Below, in pieces: positions 1-8,898 of a stretch of DNA of 30,218 nucleotides. The stretch's first letter is position 1, and every line of letters starts with the position of its first letter. The position numbers and the translations under genes were made by a program. A model generated the notes under the pieces. The model ran no database searches and was not told the origin of the DNA. It was given only the letters and a program-made list of their open reading frames with translations. This DNA comes from an uncultured Acetatifactor sp. (GTDB lineage Bacteria; Bacillota; Clostridia; Lachnospirales; Lachnospiraceae). The stretch spans positions 1 through 30,218 of the forward strand of contig CAJUJU010000049.1 in the NCBI GenBank assembly GCA_910586835.1, read 5' to 3'.

Positions 1-2
1 TG

Positions 3-155
3 AAAGAGATTGATTCTGTAGAAGATCCTGAAACAGGGAAAGGTCAGACAGTGTATGGCTCGGAGGGTGTCAAGACTGGAGAGCAAGCTGTTGCAGATGG
101 AGACATAACACAAGAAGAGCTGGATGAACTTAAGGATATATTTGATAACTGGTAA
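3..155 (+). CDS. 3' end of an unidentified gene (partial)
   Basis: An open frame enters from the left edge and gives 50 residues ending in DELKDIFDNW before a TAA at 153-155. The residues are acidic and Gly/Thr-rich, with no cysteine and no membrane segment. The C-terminal stretch ITQEELDELKDIF is predicted helical. The start and all upstream domains lie outside the window, so no function can be given. It is followed at once by a long palindrome that may end its transcript. Confidence 0.55.
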   Translation, partial: KEIDSVEDPETGKGQTVYGSEGVKTGEQAVADGDITQEELDELKDIFDNW

Positions 156-163
156 ATAACCAT

Positions 164-198
164 AGTCAAGACCACCGGCTAAGCCGGTGGTCTTGACT
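164..198. repeat. Long perfect palindrome (possible terminator or dispersed intergenic palindrome)
   Basis: Bases 164-180 are the exact reverse complement of 182-198, giving a 17-bp stem centred on A181. The core is GACCACCGGC facing GCCGGTGGTC. It begins 8 bases after the stop of the preceding gene, as a terminator would, but no T-run follows on either strand. It could be a rho-independent-like hairpin for the first gene, a processing site, or one copy of a dispersed palindromic repeat. Confidence 0.7.
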
Positions 199-229
199 AC
201 TTAAGAATCTATGAATTCTCAAATAAACC

Positions 230-258
230 TTGAAAACCTCCTGCGGCTGATCTATCAT
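230..258 (+). promoter_or_regulatory. Sigma-A-type promoter for the zinc-ribbon membrane protein
   Basis: TTGAAA at 230-235 and TATCAT at 253-258 are separated by 17 bases. Transcription would start near 265, which leaves room for the AAAGGAAG ribosome binding site at 271-278 and the ATG at 286. This excludes the upstream in-frame ATG at 211 as the start. Confidence 0.55.
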
Positions 259-285
259 GGAAGAAAGAGGAAAGGAAGACTGCCT

Positions 286-1929
286 ATGTTGTGCCGCAGC
301 TGTGGAAACGAATTGAACGGGGACGCCTGCTTCTGCCCTCAATGCGGAGCCCCGGCGGAGTTTGTCACTCCGGATAAATACTATATGAGAAGCAACGAAG
401 AGGATAACTTTCAGAAAAAGAAGGGCTCGTACACCCTGCTTCGCAGAACCATAAGGGAAACCGGAATACTTCCCGGACGTTCCGGTCTGTCTGTTCTCGC
501 CTCCGTGCTTCTTCCCCTGACCCTGGCCGCCGGATTTCTGATCAGCGGCTGGTTTTTCCTGAAGACCAACCGTGCCTGCCAGACTCCCCGGTGGGAAGAG
601 CAGCTCTCCGTTCTAGACGAGAGTCTGACGCAGATCAAAGACAGCCATGATACGCTGTCGGAGCTGAAGAGCCAGATCACCGCCGCCAACCATGAGATCC
701 GGCAGCTTCAGGACAGCCTGCGGGAATACAGGGCTCTGCAGGACGCCGAACCCCAGGACAGCGGACTCCTTCCGAAGGACTCCTATGAGGCGATATTTTC
801 CGAAGAATTTTTCGTACAGGCCTATCAGCAATATATCGCTGAACTTCTGCAGGCATTTATGCAGGATACCCTGGTGGATGAGTGGTTCTATACCTACTAT
901 AGCTATGCCGTTCGCCAGAATGCGGAAAGCCCTCTCACGGATGATGTGTGGATTTATGACCCCCACGGAAGCGGGTCGGAAAAATTTTCTCCGGCCATAC
1001 AGCATGCTTCCCTGTTCTGCGCCGGCTTCTACACCTCAGACCTGTTGGAGCACCTGACCTTGAACGAACGGCTGTATGTCACCGGATCCGACATGCTGAG
1101 CATGCTTTTTTATGTTCCCGGCTACGCTCTGGATAACGCCGTGTTCGTCAAATTCTGCGGAGGCAACCCCGACCCGGAAAAAATGCTGGTTCCCGGCTGG
1201 ACCGCCGCGGATTACAGAAACTTCTGGGAGACTCCGGACAGCCTCTCCGACTCCGATCAGGCTATCTGGGAAGGCTTCGGCCTTTCCGCCGAGGAACTGG
1301 GAATAGACTGGAACAGTCTCTTTGACGAACAGGCCTACTATGACGCCTACCTTAATTTCATGAATGCCGTGGCCCCCGGCCTGGAGCGGCTTGGCATGGC
1401 CGAATACCTTGCCGATGATACCTACTACGGCGGTTTCCGGTGCAGCTTCACCGGTTCCGAGCCCTCTCTTTCGGATATTGCCGCCGTCTATGAGGCAGCT
1501 CACCCCGAACGGTTTGAAACCGGTGCGGACGAAGAAAAACCGGATTCCGATCCGGCTTATAATCAGCAGATCAATGACGCCGAAAAAAGGCTGGCGGAAC
1601 TGAACGAAACAAAGGCGGCGCTTCTGCAGGAGAGATACGCCCTGGAGCATCTGCAGCGAAGCGAAGCTTCCTATCGGGACTACCGTCGGACACTGCTGCT
1701 TCAGAGCATCCACCATGCAAAGCTTTTAAAACAAAGCATGTATCTGTTCGGCTTCTTCTGCTGTCTTCTGCTGCCGGCGTTTCTCTGGGCCCTCCTCCGG
1801 CTCCTTCGGATTCTTAGAAAACCCGGGAACCTGTTTTTCATAAAGTTTGAGGAAGGCGAAATCGCCTTCCCCATCAACCGTAAAACACAACATCTGATTT
1901 TGGAATTGCAGCCCTCGGAGGAATCCTGA
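286..1929 (+). CDS. Zinc-ribbon, two-transmembrane coiled-coil protein of unknown function
   Basis: The ATG at 286 is chosen because AAAGGAAG lies 7 bases upstream; the frame is open back to 211 but has no good ribosome site there. The 547-residue product begins with a zinc ribbon (C3-x2-C6 and C17-x2-C20). A membrane segment follows near residues 65-90, then a charged coiled coil (about 95-150) and a large Tyr/Asp/Glu-rich domain (about 160-420). A second coiled coil (about 430-485) and a second hydrophobic segment (about 485-515) precede a short basic tail. The large central domain would therefore lie between two membrane anchors, probably outside the cell, with the zinc ribbon in the cytoplasm. 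Zinc-ribbon/TM proteins of this build are common and mostly uncharacterised in Firmicutes. It appears to be monocistronic, with its own promoter and terminator. Confidence 0.85.
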   Translation: MLCRSCGNELNGDACFCPQCGAPAEFVTPDKYYMRSNEEDNFQKKKGSYTLLRRTIRETGILPGRSGLSVLASVLLPLTLAAGFLISGWFFLKTNRACQTPRWEEQLSVLDESLTQIKDSHDTLSELKSQITAANHEIRQLQDSLREYRALQDAEPQDSGLLPKDSYEAIFSEEFFVQAYQQYIAELLQAFMQDTLVDEWFYTYYSYAVRQNAESPLTDDVWIYDPHGSGSEKFSPAIQHASLFCAGFYTSDLLEHLTLNERLYVTGSDMLSMLFYVPGYALDNAVFVKFCGGNPDPEKMLVPGWTAADYRNFWETPDSLSDSDQAIWEGFGLSAEELGIDWNSLFDEQAYYDAYLNFMNAVAPGLERLGMAEYLADDTYYGGFRCSFTGSEPSLSDIAAVYEAAHPERFETGADEEKPDSDPAYNQQINDAEKRLAELNETKAALLQERYALEHLQRSEASYRDYRRTLLLQSIHHAKLLKQSMYLFGFFCCLLLPAFLWALLRLLRILRKPGNLFFIKFEEGEIAFPINRKTQHLILELQPSEES

Positions 1930-1951
1930 AAAACTGGATTCCTCCTTTTTT
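1917..1951 (+). terminator. Rho-independent terminator overlapping the stop codon
   Basis: A 10-bp stem (GGAGGAATCC at 1917-1926 with GGATTCCTCC at 1936-1945) is followed by six T. The TGA at 1927 lies in the loop. It may also serve the leftward glycosidase operon, but there is no T-run on that strand. Confidence 0.9.
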
Positions 1952-2064
1952 CCCTCATAGGACCAGGTGTCAAAAGTCCTGTCGCAACATGCTGTTTGTC
2001 AATTTGCGCAAAGGGATTGGTGTAAACGACTCTTGCTCCCTGGAAATGAGACTCTGAAACGCTG

Positions 2065-3444
2065 TCAGCCACAGTATTCTCCAAGCACTCTGAGGCTTGG
2101 CTTCGGCACCCGCTTCTGGCTTGTGCGCTCCACGGCAATCAGCCCGAAGGTCATACCGTATCCCTTCTGCCACTCAAAATTATCCATCAGACTCCAGTAG
2201 AAATAGCCCTTCACGGGAATTCCGTCAGCGATGCAATTCTGTACGCCTTCCGTTGCCCGCCGGATAAACTCCACTCTTCTTGCGTCATCGGAAACAGCCA
2301 CACCGTTTTCCGTCACCATCAAAACCCCTTGAAACTTCTCCGCCACCTTGCGGATTACATGCTCCAGCGCCTGGGGATAATATTCATACTCCATCTGGGT
2401 CAGTTCCGCTCCCTCCGGATTCGGCATCTGGCCGGAAGCGTCGATCCGTGTCCGGGTGTAGTTCTGTACTCCCAGAAAATCATCCTCGGCAATGGCGGGA
2501 AGATAGTGCAGAAATTCCTCCTCCCACTCTCTCACCGCATTCTCCTCTCCTCCGGGCTGCGCCTGCAAGTCATGAAGGGACAGGGTGAGCCCCACCTTCG
2601 CCCGGGGACAAAGCTCTCTGATCACCGCCCTGGCCGCCCGGTGGGCCTCCATCACCAGCTGATCTCCCCGCTCCGTGCGGGGGCTTGTGAAATTCTCCAC
2701 CTTGGCTACCCCGAAGACCTTCCTGTTCTCCTCCGCAGCCTCCTGCTGCCCCGCCATCATCTTCTCCAGATTAATTCCCATCTGCACACTGCCGTCTGCC
2801 GACGCTCCGCCGCCAGGCTGTGCCGATGCCGCTTCGCCGTTCTTTGCGGACGCCGCTGCCGCTTGGCCCAAACCGCCGGATGCTGCTGCCCCGGCCTGTG
2901 CCTGCTTCATCTTGGCCATCATCTGCATCATATAACGTTTTGCCACGGCAGCCACCTGAACGCCCATATTGGCCTCGTTGATGGTACAGACATAGTGAAA
3001 CTCCTCCCCCAGCCCTTCGCAGACATAGCGCACATAGCGGGCAAAGTCCTCCGGCACGGTCTCCGCCTCCCAGCCTCCCTTGCCGATGAACCACCTGGGG
3101 CTGCTGAAATGATGCAGCGTGACCACAGGCTCCAGCCCGTTCTCCTTACAGCAGCGGATCACCTTCCGGTAATGCTCGAGCTCCTCCTCTGCAAAACGGT
3201 TTTCCTCCGGCTGGATCCTGGCCCACTCAATGGAGAAACGGTAAGCGTTGAGCCCCGCCTCCTTCATAAGCCTGATATCCTCCTCATAGCGGTTGTAATG
3301 ATCCACCGCGTCCAGGGAGGGCTCCACAAAGCTGGTATGCTCCATGTGCTCCATGGCCCAGCAGTCGCTGTTCACATTGTTTCCCTCCACCTGATGAGCC
3401 GCCGTGGCAGCCCCCACCAGAAAACCCTTTTCAAACTTTTTCAT
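2065..3444 (-). CDS. GH1 family glycosidase (beta-glucosidase-like) with a low-complexity insertion
   Basis: This is a cytoplasmic TIM-barrel retaining beta-glycosidase of 459 residues. Family GH1 signatures are clear. The -1 subsite residues are Q18 (AAHQVEG) and H111-H112 (TLHHF), the acid/base is E157 (TINEAN, the NEP position), the nucleophile is E379 (VTENG), and the substrate-binding NFEW is at 422-425. There is no signal peptide. Residues about 168-245 hold an unusual insertion that starts with MMQMMAKMKQ, continues as Ala/Gly/Ser-rich sequence, and ends with a second Met-rich helix (INLEKMMAG). It is the last gene of the leftward operon, 21 bases behind the GH43 gene, with AAAGGGGA before the ATG. 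It probably removes a beta-linked glucose (or similar sugar) from an imported glycoside; the exact substrate is not readable. Confidence 0.92.
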   Translation of the reverse strand: MKKFEKGFLVGAATAAHQVEGNNVNSDCWAMEHMEHTSFVEPSLDAVDHYNRYEEDIRLMKEAGLNAYRFSIEWARIQPEENRFAEEELEHYRKVIRCCKENGLEPVVTLHHFSSPRWFIGKGGWEAETVPEDFARYVRYVCEGLGEEFHYVCTINEANMGVQVAAVAKRYMMQMMAKMKQAQAGAAASGGLGQAAAASAKNGEAASAQPGGGASADGSVQMGINLEKMMAGQQEAAEENRKVFGVAKVENFTSPRTERGDQLVMEAHRAARAVIRELCPRAKVGLTLSLHDLQAQPGGEENAVREWEEEFLHYLPAIAEDDFLGVQNYTRTRIDASGQMPNPEGAELTQMEYEYYPQALEHVIRKVAEKFQGVLMVTENGVAVSDDARRVEFIRRATEGVQNCIADGIPVKGYFYWSLMDNFEWQKGYGMTFGLIAVERTSQKRVPKPSLRVLGEYCG

Positions 3445-3465
3445 ATGCCTGTTCCCCTTTCTTTT

Positions 3466-5295
3466 TTACGTTGTCTGCCGTACCACGGTTCCCCGCGTAA
3501 TTCCGCATTCGTTGAATGCGTCCACGCGGACAAAGTACTCCGTCCCCTTCACCAGCGCCCGGATCTCCTGTTCGCACCTGCCGTAAACCCGACAGCTGTG
3601 ATACAGCTTATCCTCCGCATGCCCCCAGAGAACCTCATAGCCGGTTCCGTCACCTTCCCAGGAGACCTTCATCTCCAGATCGCCGGTGCGCTCCGCTTTC
3701 ACCTTCCGCGGCTGTTTGGGTTTCTCTCCCTGTGCCAGACCGAACACCCGCAGTCCTGACACACAGGCAGGCTGCCCGTAGGGAAGCTCCGTCACGCTAA
3801 GCCGCAGAAAACGCAGCATCCTTCCCTCCTCCCAGACCAACAGATCATGGGGCTGATCGGTTTCCGCATTTCTCTTATCTTCCAGAACAAACCATTCCTC
3901 CCCGTCAGCGCTGCCCTCCAGCAGCCAGCAGGTTTTGAAACAGCGCTCCTCTATGTAGCGCCCCCTGCCCGGTTCCCCCGTAAAGGCAGCTCCCTCCGGC
4001 AGTTCCACCAGACCCAAGTCATCCGCAAAATTGATCTGCACCGCATTCACCCGGCAGAGCTTCCCCAGATCCAGCTTAAGCCACTGCTCTCTGTCGGCGC
4101 TCTTGGCCTTCCACCAGGTTTGCACGTTCTCGTCCACCGCATTCCCTGCGGGCTTTTCCTCACTGGATGCCGTAACCTGCTTTCTCCAGGACAAAAGCAT
4201 CCACTCCGGCTCCGCCCAGGGATTTGTTCTGCTCCGCTCCACCGACCGGGGCCAGTCGCCGTAGCGCTGGTTACAGAAAAGCTCCCCGTCCCGGTCAAAG
4301 CCCGCGGGCCAGATGCCCACCCGCCGCTCAAAGGTATGATTCACAGAGATCCGCATGGTGGAGGTGTGCCACCAGGCCCCCTCCTTGTCCTCCATGGTGG
4401 AGCCATGCCCCGCCCCCGGAAAGAATCCTCCCGGGGAATAGGAAAAAGGATTGTTCTTCGCCGGTTCAAAGGGCCCCAGGGGTGCCTCCCCCACATAGAC
4501 TCCGTCATTGTAGGTATTGTACTGCGCACCGGGACAGGCATACTGAAGGTAATATTTTCCCTGATGCTTTGTCATCCATGCGCCCTCAATGTAGGGATTG
4601 TCTCCCAGCGCCGCCTTCAGCTGCTCCCTGTACTGCTCCGGGGTATGCTGCAGGATAAATTCCGTATCCCTGATTTCCTCCGGCGCACAGCCAAGCTGCT
4701 TTGCCATCATGTTCTTAATCATATCCAGCACACTGCTGTTCCCCGGACTGTAATGGTGATCCTCCCCCAGCCGCTCATAGCCGAATTCCGTCTTCCGGTT
4801 GGAAAACATCACCCTGGGCTCCCCTATCCGGTGCAGATCGGCGGGATTCAGCTCCACGCCATAGACAGGAGTCATGTTGGAGCAGCCCCAGTAAAAATAC
4901 ATCCGCCCGTCGTCATCCACAAACAGATTGGGATCCCAGAAGTCAAAGGTGCCCGGAATGCGCTCAAACACACCGCTCTCCGGATCCTTCGTGCGGTAAA
5001 AATCACACACCGTCCCCCTTCTGGATGCGCTGAAGTAAAGCCACTCCCCGGCGACACGCACATCGGGAGCATAGTCGTAGGCGGGAAGCTCACTTCCGTA
5101 AGGGCAGAAACGCCACGCCGCCAGATCCTCGCTGACAAAAAATCCCCTGTTCATGCTGGGAAACAGATAATACTTTCCCTGAAACAGCACCATGGAGGGA
5201 TCCGCGGACTCCCTGTTCAAAGAGCATTTGTCCCCGGACTGGTTAAACTGATACGCATAAGACGTATTCAGCGGGTTACAGAAATATTTCGCCAT
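3466..5295 (-). CDS. GH43-like glycosidase with C-terminal F5/8C (CBM32-like) and FN3 domains
   Basis: The 609-residue protein has a five-bladed beta-propeller fold typical of GH43 (alpha-L-arabinofuranosidase/beta-xylosidase group). The likely catalytic triad is D32 (ADPSM), D121 (WDPNLF) and E238 (IEGAWM). Between the second and third catalytic residues lies an extra helical insertion (about 180-235, including LDMIKNMMAKQLG). A discoidin/F5-8C sandwich follows at about 366-520, with TWWKAK and WLKLDLG as landmarks, and a fibronectin type III domain at about 530-609. There is no signal peptide although such accessory domains are usual on secreted enzymes, so it probably works in the cytoplasm. 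The ribosome site AAAGGATG precedes the ATG. It sits 86 bases behind the GH78 gene in the same operon and probably removes arabinose or xylose. Confidence 0.88.
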   Translation of the reverse strand: MAKYFCNPLNTSYAYQFNQSGDKCSLNRESADPSMVLFQGKYYLFPSMNRGFFVSEDLAAWRFCPYGSELPAYDYAPDVRVAGEWLYFSASRRGTVCDFYRTKDPESGVFERIPGTFDFWDPNLFVDDDGRMYFYWGCSNMTPVYGVELNPADLHRIGEPRVMFSNRKTEFGYERLGEDHHYSPGNSSVLDMIKNMMAKQLGCAPEEIRDTEFILQHTPEQYREQLKAALGDNPYIEGAWMTKHQGKYYLQYACPGAQYNTYNDGVYVGEAPLGPFEPAKNNPFSYSPGGFFPGAGHGSTMEDKEGAWWHTSTMRISVNHTFERRVGIWPAGFDRDGELFCNQRYGDWPRSVERSRTNPWAEPEWMLLSWRKQVTASSEEKPAGNAVDENVQTWWKAKSADREQWLKLDLGKLCRVNAVQINFADDLGLVELPEGAAFTGEPGRGRYIEERCFKTCWLLEGSADGEEWFVLEDKRNAETDQPHDLLVWEEGRMLRFLRLSVTELPYGQPACVSGLRVFGLAQGEKPKQPRKVKAERTGDLEMKVSWEGDGTGYEVLWGHAEDKLYHSCRVYGRCEQEIRALVKGTEYFVRVDAFNECGITRGTVVRQTT

Positions 5296-5381
5296 ACCAC
5301 ATCATCCTTTCTTTTCCTCTTTCAAAACCTCCGCGCAGGGCATCGAAGCCGCTTTTAATCCGGTGGGACGCCCCCTGGCCT

Positions 5382-7964
5382 TCAGCAGGGCCTGCCGGTG
5401 GCGGCCAGCCTGTGGGAACCGGGATCCAGCACCTTCACCACGCCCCCCGGAAGCATCACCCGGGCTGTCACATTGGCCGGAATCCGGAACTCAAACGTAA
5501 GCTCCTCCCCATCAAAACGCCAGCCGCTCTCGATGCGCCCTGCCGGCGAATCGTAAGAAGCCCTTGCATACTGCAGAAGCGGATGGGGCACAGGCGAGAT
5601 GGTCAGCTCCCCGCCCTCCAGCCGGATACCGCAGACTCCCCGGATCAGCCAGCCCGAGACGGCTCCGTAGGAATAATGATTCAGAGAATCATGCACCGTC
5701 CCGTCCTCGCGGATGCCGTCCCAGGTCTCCCACACAGTGGTGGCTCCCTTCTCCACGGCATAGAGCCAGCCAGGACAGGTATCCTGAAGCAAAAGCCGAT
5801 AGGCCGTCTCCGTGAATCCATGCTCCGCAAGCACCTGGCACAGAAACGGCGTAGACAGAAAGCCCGTGTTCAGATGATACCCGTTATCCTGCACCATCCC
5901 GTTCAGGATCCTGGCCGCCTCCCGGCTCTGTTCTTCCTCCAGCAGCCCAAAGGCCAGAGCCCGGACATACTCGCACTGTCTGTCCGAATCGATCCTTCCG
6001 TTCTCCGTAAAATTGTACAGATACGCCTGTCTCGCCTTCTCGGAGACCTGCCGGAAACGGGCCGCGTCCTCCCTGTGTCCCAGCGTCTCCGCCACCTCCC
6101 CCAGGAGTCGTCCGGTGTATGCCAGATACGCCGTGCCCACGCTCTTTTTCGGATTCCTCATGGCTTCCATGGGACTCACCCCGGGCTCGCACCACTCTCC
6201 GTAATCCATTCCCTTCTCTATGGTATATCTTCTCCAGGGGTTCCTTCGCAGCAGGCTTTTCAGTCCGGATTTGTGCGCCCGCCTTTCCAGAAAGCCGTAC
6301 CAGCCCTTCATCATCTCGTAATTTTCCTCCAGAATGCGGATGTCCCCAAAACGCCGGTACAGCGTCCAGGGCACGATCACCGACGCATCTCCCCAACCCA
6401 CGGAGGCGCTGAGCATCTTTGTAAAAAAACTGCCCTTGCTGTTGGGCGGCGCGATATTATAAAGCTTTCCGTCGGACATCTGGATCGCCCTGCACTCCCC
6501 AAGCCACTTACGGAACACGGGATAGCAGTCCATCAGATAAAGTCCCGTATCCGCAAATACTCCCGCGTCCCCGGTCCAGCCCGCCCGCTCCCTGGTGGGA
6601 CAATCCGTGGGCACGTCGCAGAAGTTTGACTTCTGGCTCCAGATACTGTTGCGCACCAGCTGATCCACCCGCTGATCCGAGCAGCGGAAGGTACAGAGCT
6701 CTTCCATGTCGGAGTATACGGCATGTGCCGTAAAGACCGCTCCCTTCAGTCCGATTTCCGTCTCCACCTTCACATAGCGGAAGCCCATGACGGTGAAGGA
6801 GGGTTTGTAGTGATTTTTTCCCTCCCGGCAGATATAGTTGATCTCCTGCCGGATACCGCCCTCCTTGTGACGGCTGCCCGGCTGGAAGTTGGCCATGGTA
6901 AAATTGCCCTTCTCGTCCAGGGTCTCCCCATGGCAAAGACGGATGGTCTGCCCTGCATGGGCATCCAGCGAAAATTCCACATACCCCGCCAGATTCTGGC
7001 CGAAGTCCAGCACGGTACTGCCGTCCGGCGTCCGAAACAGCGTGCCCGGAAAACTCTCCTGCTCACGGACGGGCGTGCTCACGGACTCCGTCAGCAGCCC
7101 GCGGTCCAACTCTCCCACGCTCACCCCGTGCCAGCCCGTGATCTCTCTTCCCCCGTCACAGGTCTCCCCCTGCTGCATATCATTCTCCCGGACAGGGCCG
7201 TTGGAAGAAGCCTCCCAGCTCTCGTCGGAAGCACAGATGATTTTACCCTCCTGCTCCAACTGACAGAAAAGTCCCAGCCTTTCCCCGTAGAGAAACCTGT
7301 CTCCGTCCACGCCGCTGCAGCTGCGATACCAGCCGTCCCCCAGCATCACCAGCAGCTCGTTTTCCCCCTCCTTTAATAGCTCCGTCACCTCACAGGTCTG
7401 ATAGGGCAGACTCTTATTGTAGTTTGCGCAGCCGGGAGCCAGCACGAAGTCTCCCACCCGCTTTCCGTTGAGCCAGGCCACATACAGGCCGTGACAGGTG
7501 ATATACAGTCTGGCTGCGCCTCCCTTTTTCGCCTGAAATTTTCTGCGCAGGTATGCGGCCGCGTGATAAGGGGCAGTGTTCGTGCTTCCCCAGGCCGTCT
7601 CCGGAATCAGGCAGGAGTCGTCCGTCTCCGGGTCAATCCATTTTGCCTTCCAGCACTCCTGCTCCAGAAGCCCCAGCTCAAACAATGCCTCCTGGCTCCA
7701 GTCCCCCTGCCGGCCGTTTTCGTCCCACAGCCTGACTCTCCAGCAGATTCTGTCCCTGCTGCCGGCCTCCCCCTCATACCTGGCGTTCATCCGATTCGTC
7801 TCCACTCTGCCGCTGTTCCAGATCTCGGCGCCGTCTCTGAAGGCGCTGATCTCATAGGCGGTCTGGCGGATCCCGTTCTCACAGGTCCAGGAGAGAAAGG
7901 GCGCCCGCTCTCCGATCCCAACCGGATTTTTTCTGTGCTCCGTCCTCAAACCGATTGCATTCAT
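5382..7964 (-). CDS. GH78 alpha-L-rhamnosidase
   Basis: This is an inverting alpha-L-rhamnosidase of 860 residues, counted from the ATG at 7964. That start has AAGGGGG 8 bases upstream; the frame is open nine codons further, to 7991, without a ribosome site. Domain order is typical of the family. An N-terminal fibronectin-like rhamnosidase N domain (about 10-105) and a beta-sandwich with WLNGKRVGD (about 130-290) come first. The concanavalin-like domain follows, then the (alpha/alpha)6 barrel. The family motif DCPTRERAGWTGD (about 454-466) supplies the general acid E459, and TTVWETWDG lies near the C-terminus. No signal peptide is present. Extra basic helical segments occur in the barrel (KGSFFTKMLSAS and RRAHKSGLKSLLRRNPW). 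It is the enzyme that most directly suggests a rhamnose-containing substrate for the operon. Confidence 0.95.
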   Translation of the reverse strand: MNAIGLRTEHRKNPVGIGERAPFLSWTCENGIRQTAYEISAFRDGAEIWNSGRVETNRMNARYEGEAGSRDRICWRVRLWDENGRQGDWSQEALFELGLLEQECWKAKWIDPETDDSCLIPETAWGSTNTAPYHAAAYLRRKFQAKKGGAARLYITCHGLYVAWLNGKRVGDFVLAPGCANYNKSLPYQTCEVTELLKEGENELLVMLGDGWYRSCSGVDGDRFLYGERLGLFCQLEQEGKIICASDESWEASSNGPVRENDMQQGETCDGGREITGWHGVSVGELDRGLLTESVSTPVREQESFPGTLFRTPDGSTVLDFGQNLAGYVEFSLDAHAGQTIRLCHGETLDEKGNFTMANFQPGSRHKEGGIRQEINYICREGKNHYKPSFTVMGFRYVKVETEIGLKGAVFTAHAVYSDMEELCTFRCSDQRVDQLVRNSIWSQKSNFCDVPTDCPTRERAGWTGDAGVFADTGLYLMDCYPVFRKWLGECRAIQMSDGKLYNIAPPNSKGSFFTKMLSASVGWGDASVIVPWTLYRRFGDIRILEENYEMMKGWYGFLERRAHKSGLKSLLRRNPWRRYTIEKGMDYGEWCEPGVSPMEAMRNPKKSVGTAYLAYTGRLLGEVAETLGHREDAARFRQVSEKARQAYLYNFTENGRIDSDRQCEYVRALAFGLLEEEQSREAARILNGMVQDNGYHLNTGFLSTPFLCQVLAEHGFTETAYRLLLQDTCPGWLYAVEKGATTVWETWDGIREDGTVHDSLNHYSYGAVSGWLIRGVCGIRLEGGELTISPVPHPLLQYARASYDSPAGRIESGWRFDGEELTFEFRIPANVTARVMLPGGVVKVLDPGSHRLAATGRPC

Positions 7965-8020
7965 CCCGATACCCCCTTGTGTGCATACCATTCCATCTGC
8001 TTCTCTTCGTACCGTTGGTT

Positions 8021-8887
8021 CTACACATATTTTCTCAAAAATTCCGCGCTGACCTCAAAGCTTTTCACCGGCGATTTGTCAATCCAGTTTCTGTGACTCT
8101 CCAGCACCACGGCATCCACCTTCGCCCTTCTGGCCTGCTCTACCAAAGGCACCAGATCCATACAACCGGTTCCAGGCTCCATACTATCCATCTTCAGGAT
8201 GGGAGTCATGGCCGGTCCCTCCTGCCTGCAGCCCCTGTCATTGATATGATACAGCTTCATCCGCTCTCCCAGAGACTGCATCACCGCCAGGGCGTTTACG
8301 CCTGCGTCCGCGGCCCAATAGCTGTCAAATTCAAAATTTACATAAGCCGGATCCGTTTCCGCCGTCAAAAGCTGCCATGCATTCACGGGCTCACCCTCTT
8401 TTTGGGCCTGCCGAAACCGGACGAACTCACAGTTGTGATTGTGGTATAAGAGCCGCAGACCGCTTCCGGCCAGCTTTTCCCCCGCCCGGTTCAGCCGCTC
8501 TGCCAGTTCTTTCACCTGATCCGCACTGCCGTAATCAAACCGGTACATGCCGGTGATGACGATGGTATCCGTCTGAAAATCCGACGCTTCCTTCAGAATG
8601 CTCTCCGGTTCGTTTTCGATGCTTCCCAGGTGCTCGTGAACGGAGACCACCTTCAGCCCTGCCTGCCGCACCAGCCTTGGCCACTCCAGCCTGCCCCCGT
8701 TTCCCACCGGCATTCCCGCAGCCTTCGTCAGAAGCTTTACCGCAAATCCCATGGGCTTTATCATGAACCCGCAAAGCTCGATCCCCTCATAGCCCGCCGC
8801 TTTCATTTTGGCCATGGTCTCCAGGGCCTGCTCCTCCTTATTCATCACAGTCCCAAGCTGAAACTGCTGTACCGCTCTAATGGGCAT
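8021..8887 (-). CDS. Sugar phosphate isomerase/epimerase-like TIM-barrel protein
   Basis: This 288-residue AP-endonuclease-2/xylose isomerase-like TIM barrel starts at the ATG at 8887, which has AGGAGG 6 bases upstream; the GTG at 8902 would overlap the GH2 stop. Visible strands carry the metal/substrate residues typical of the superfamily: GYEGIELCG near the start, VVSVHEHLG, LLYHNHNCEF, VNFEFDSYWA and YHINDRG. After the first strand there is an insertion (IKPMGFAVKLLTKAAGMPVGNGG, about residues 42-64) absent from typical members. It lies between the GH2 and GH78 genes (11 and 56 bases away). It may epimerise or isomerise a released sugar or a keto-sugar intermediate. Relatives also act in oxidative deglycosylation of plant glycosides, but no partner oxidoreductase is encoded here. 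Confidence 0.85.
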   Translation of the reverse strand: MPIRAVQQFQLGTVMNKEEQALETMAKMKAAGYEGIELCGFMIKPMGFAVKLLTKAAGMPVGNGGRLEWPRLVRQAGLKVVSVHEHLGSIENEPESILKEASDFQTDTIVITGMYRFDYGSADQVKELAERLNRAGEKLAGSGLRLLYHNHNCEFVRFRQAQKEGEPVNAWQLLTAETDPAYVNFEFDSYWAADAGVNALAVMQSLGERMKLYHINDRGCRQEGPAMTPILKMDSMEPGTGCMDLVPLVEQARRAKVDAVVLESHRNWIDKSPVKSFEVSAEFLRKYV

Positions 8888-8898
8888 GCCGCACCTCC

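Noticed and set aside
2329..3759. Long plus-strand frame (476 residues) opposite GH1/GH43
   Set aside because: It is antisense to two clear GH genes, is rich in His/Leu/Arg as expected of a reverse-frame shadow, and has no ribosome site or domain.
3847..5358. Plus-strand 503-residue frame opposite GH43
   Set aside because: Antisense shadow of a GC-rich gene; no recognisable motif.
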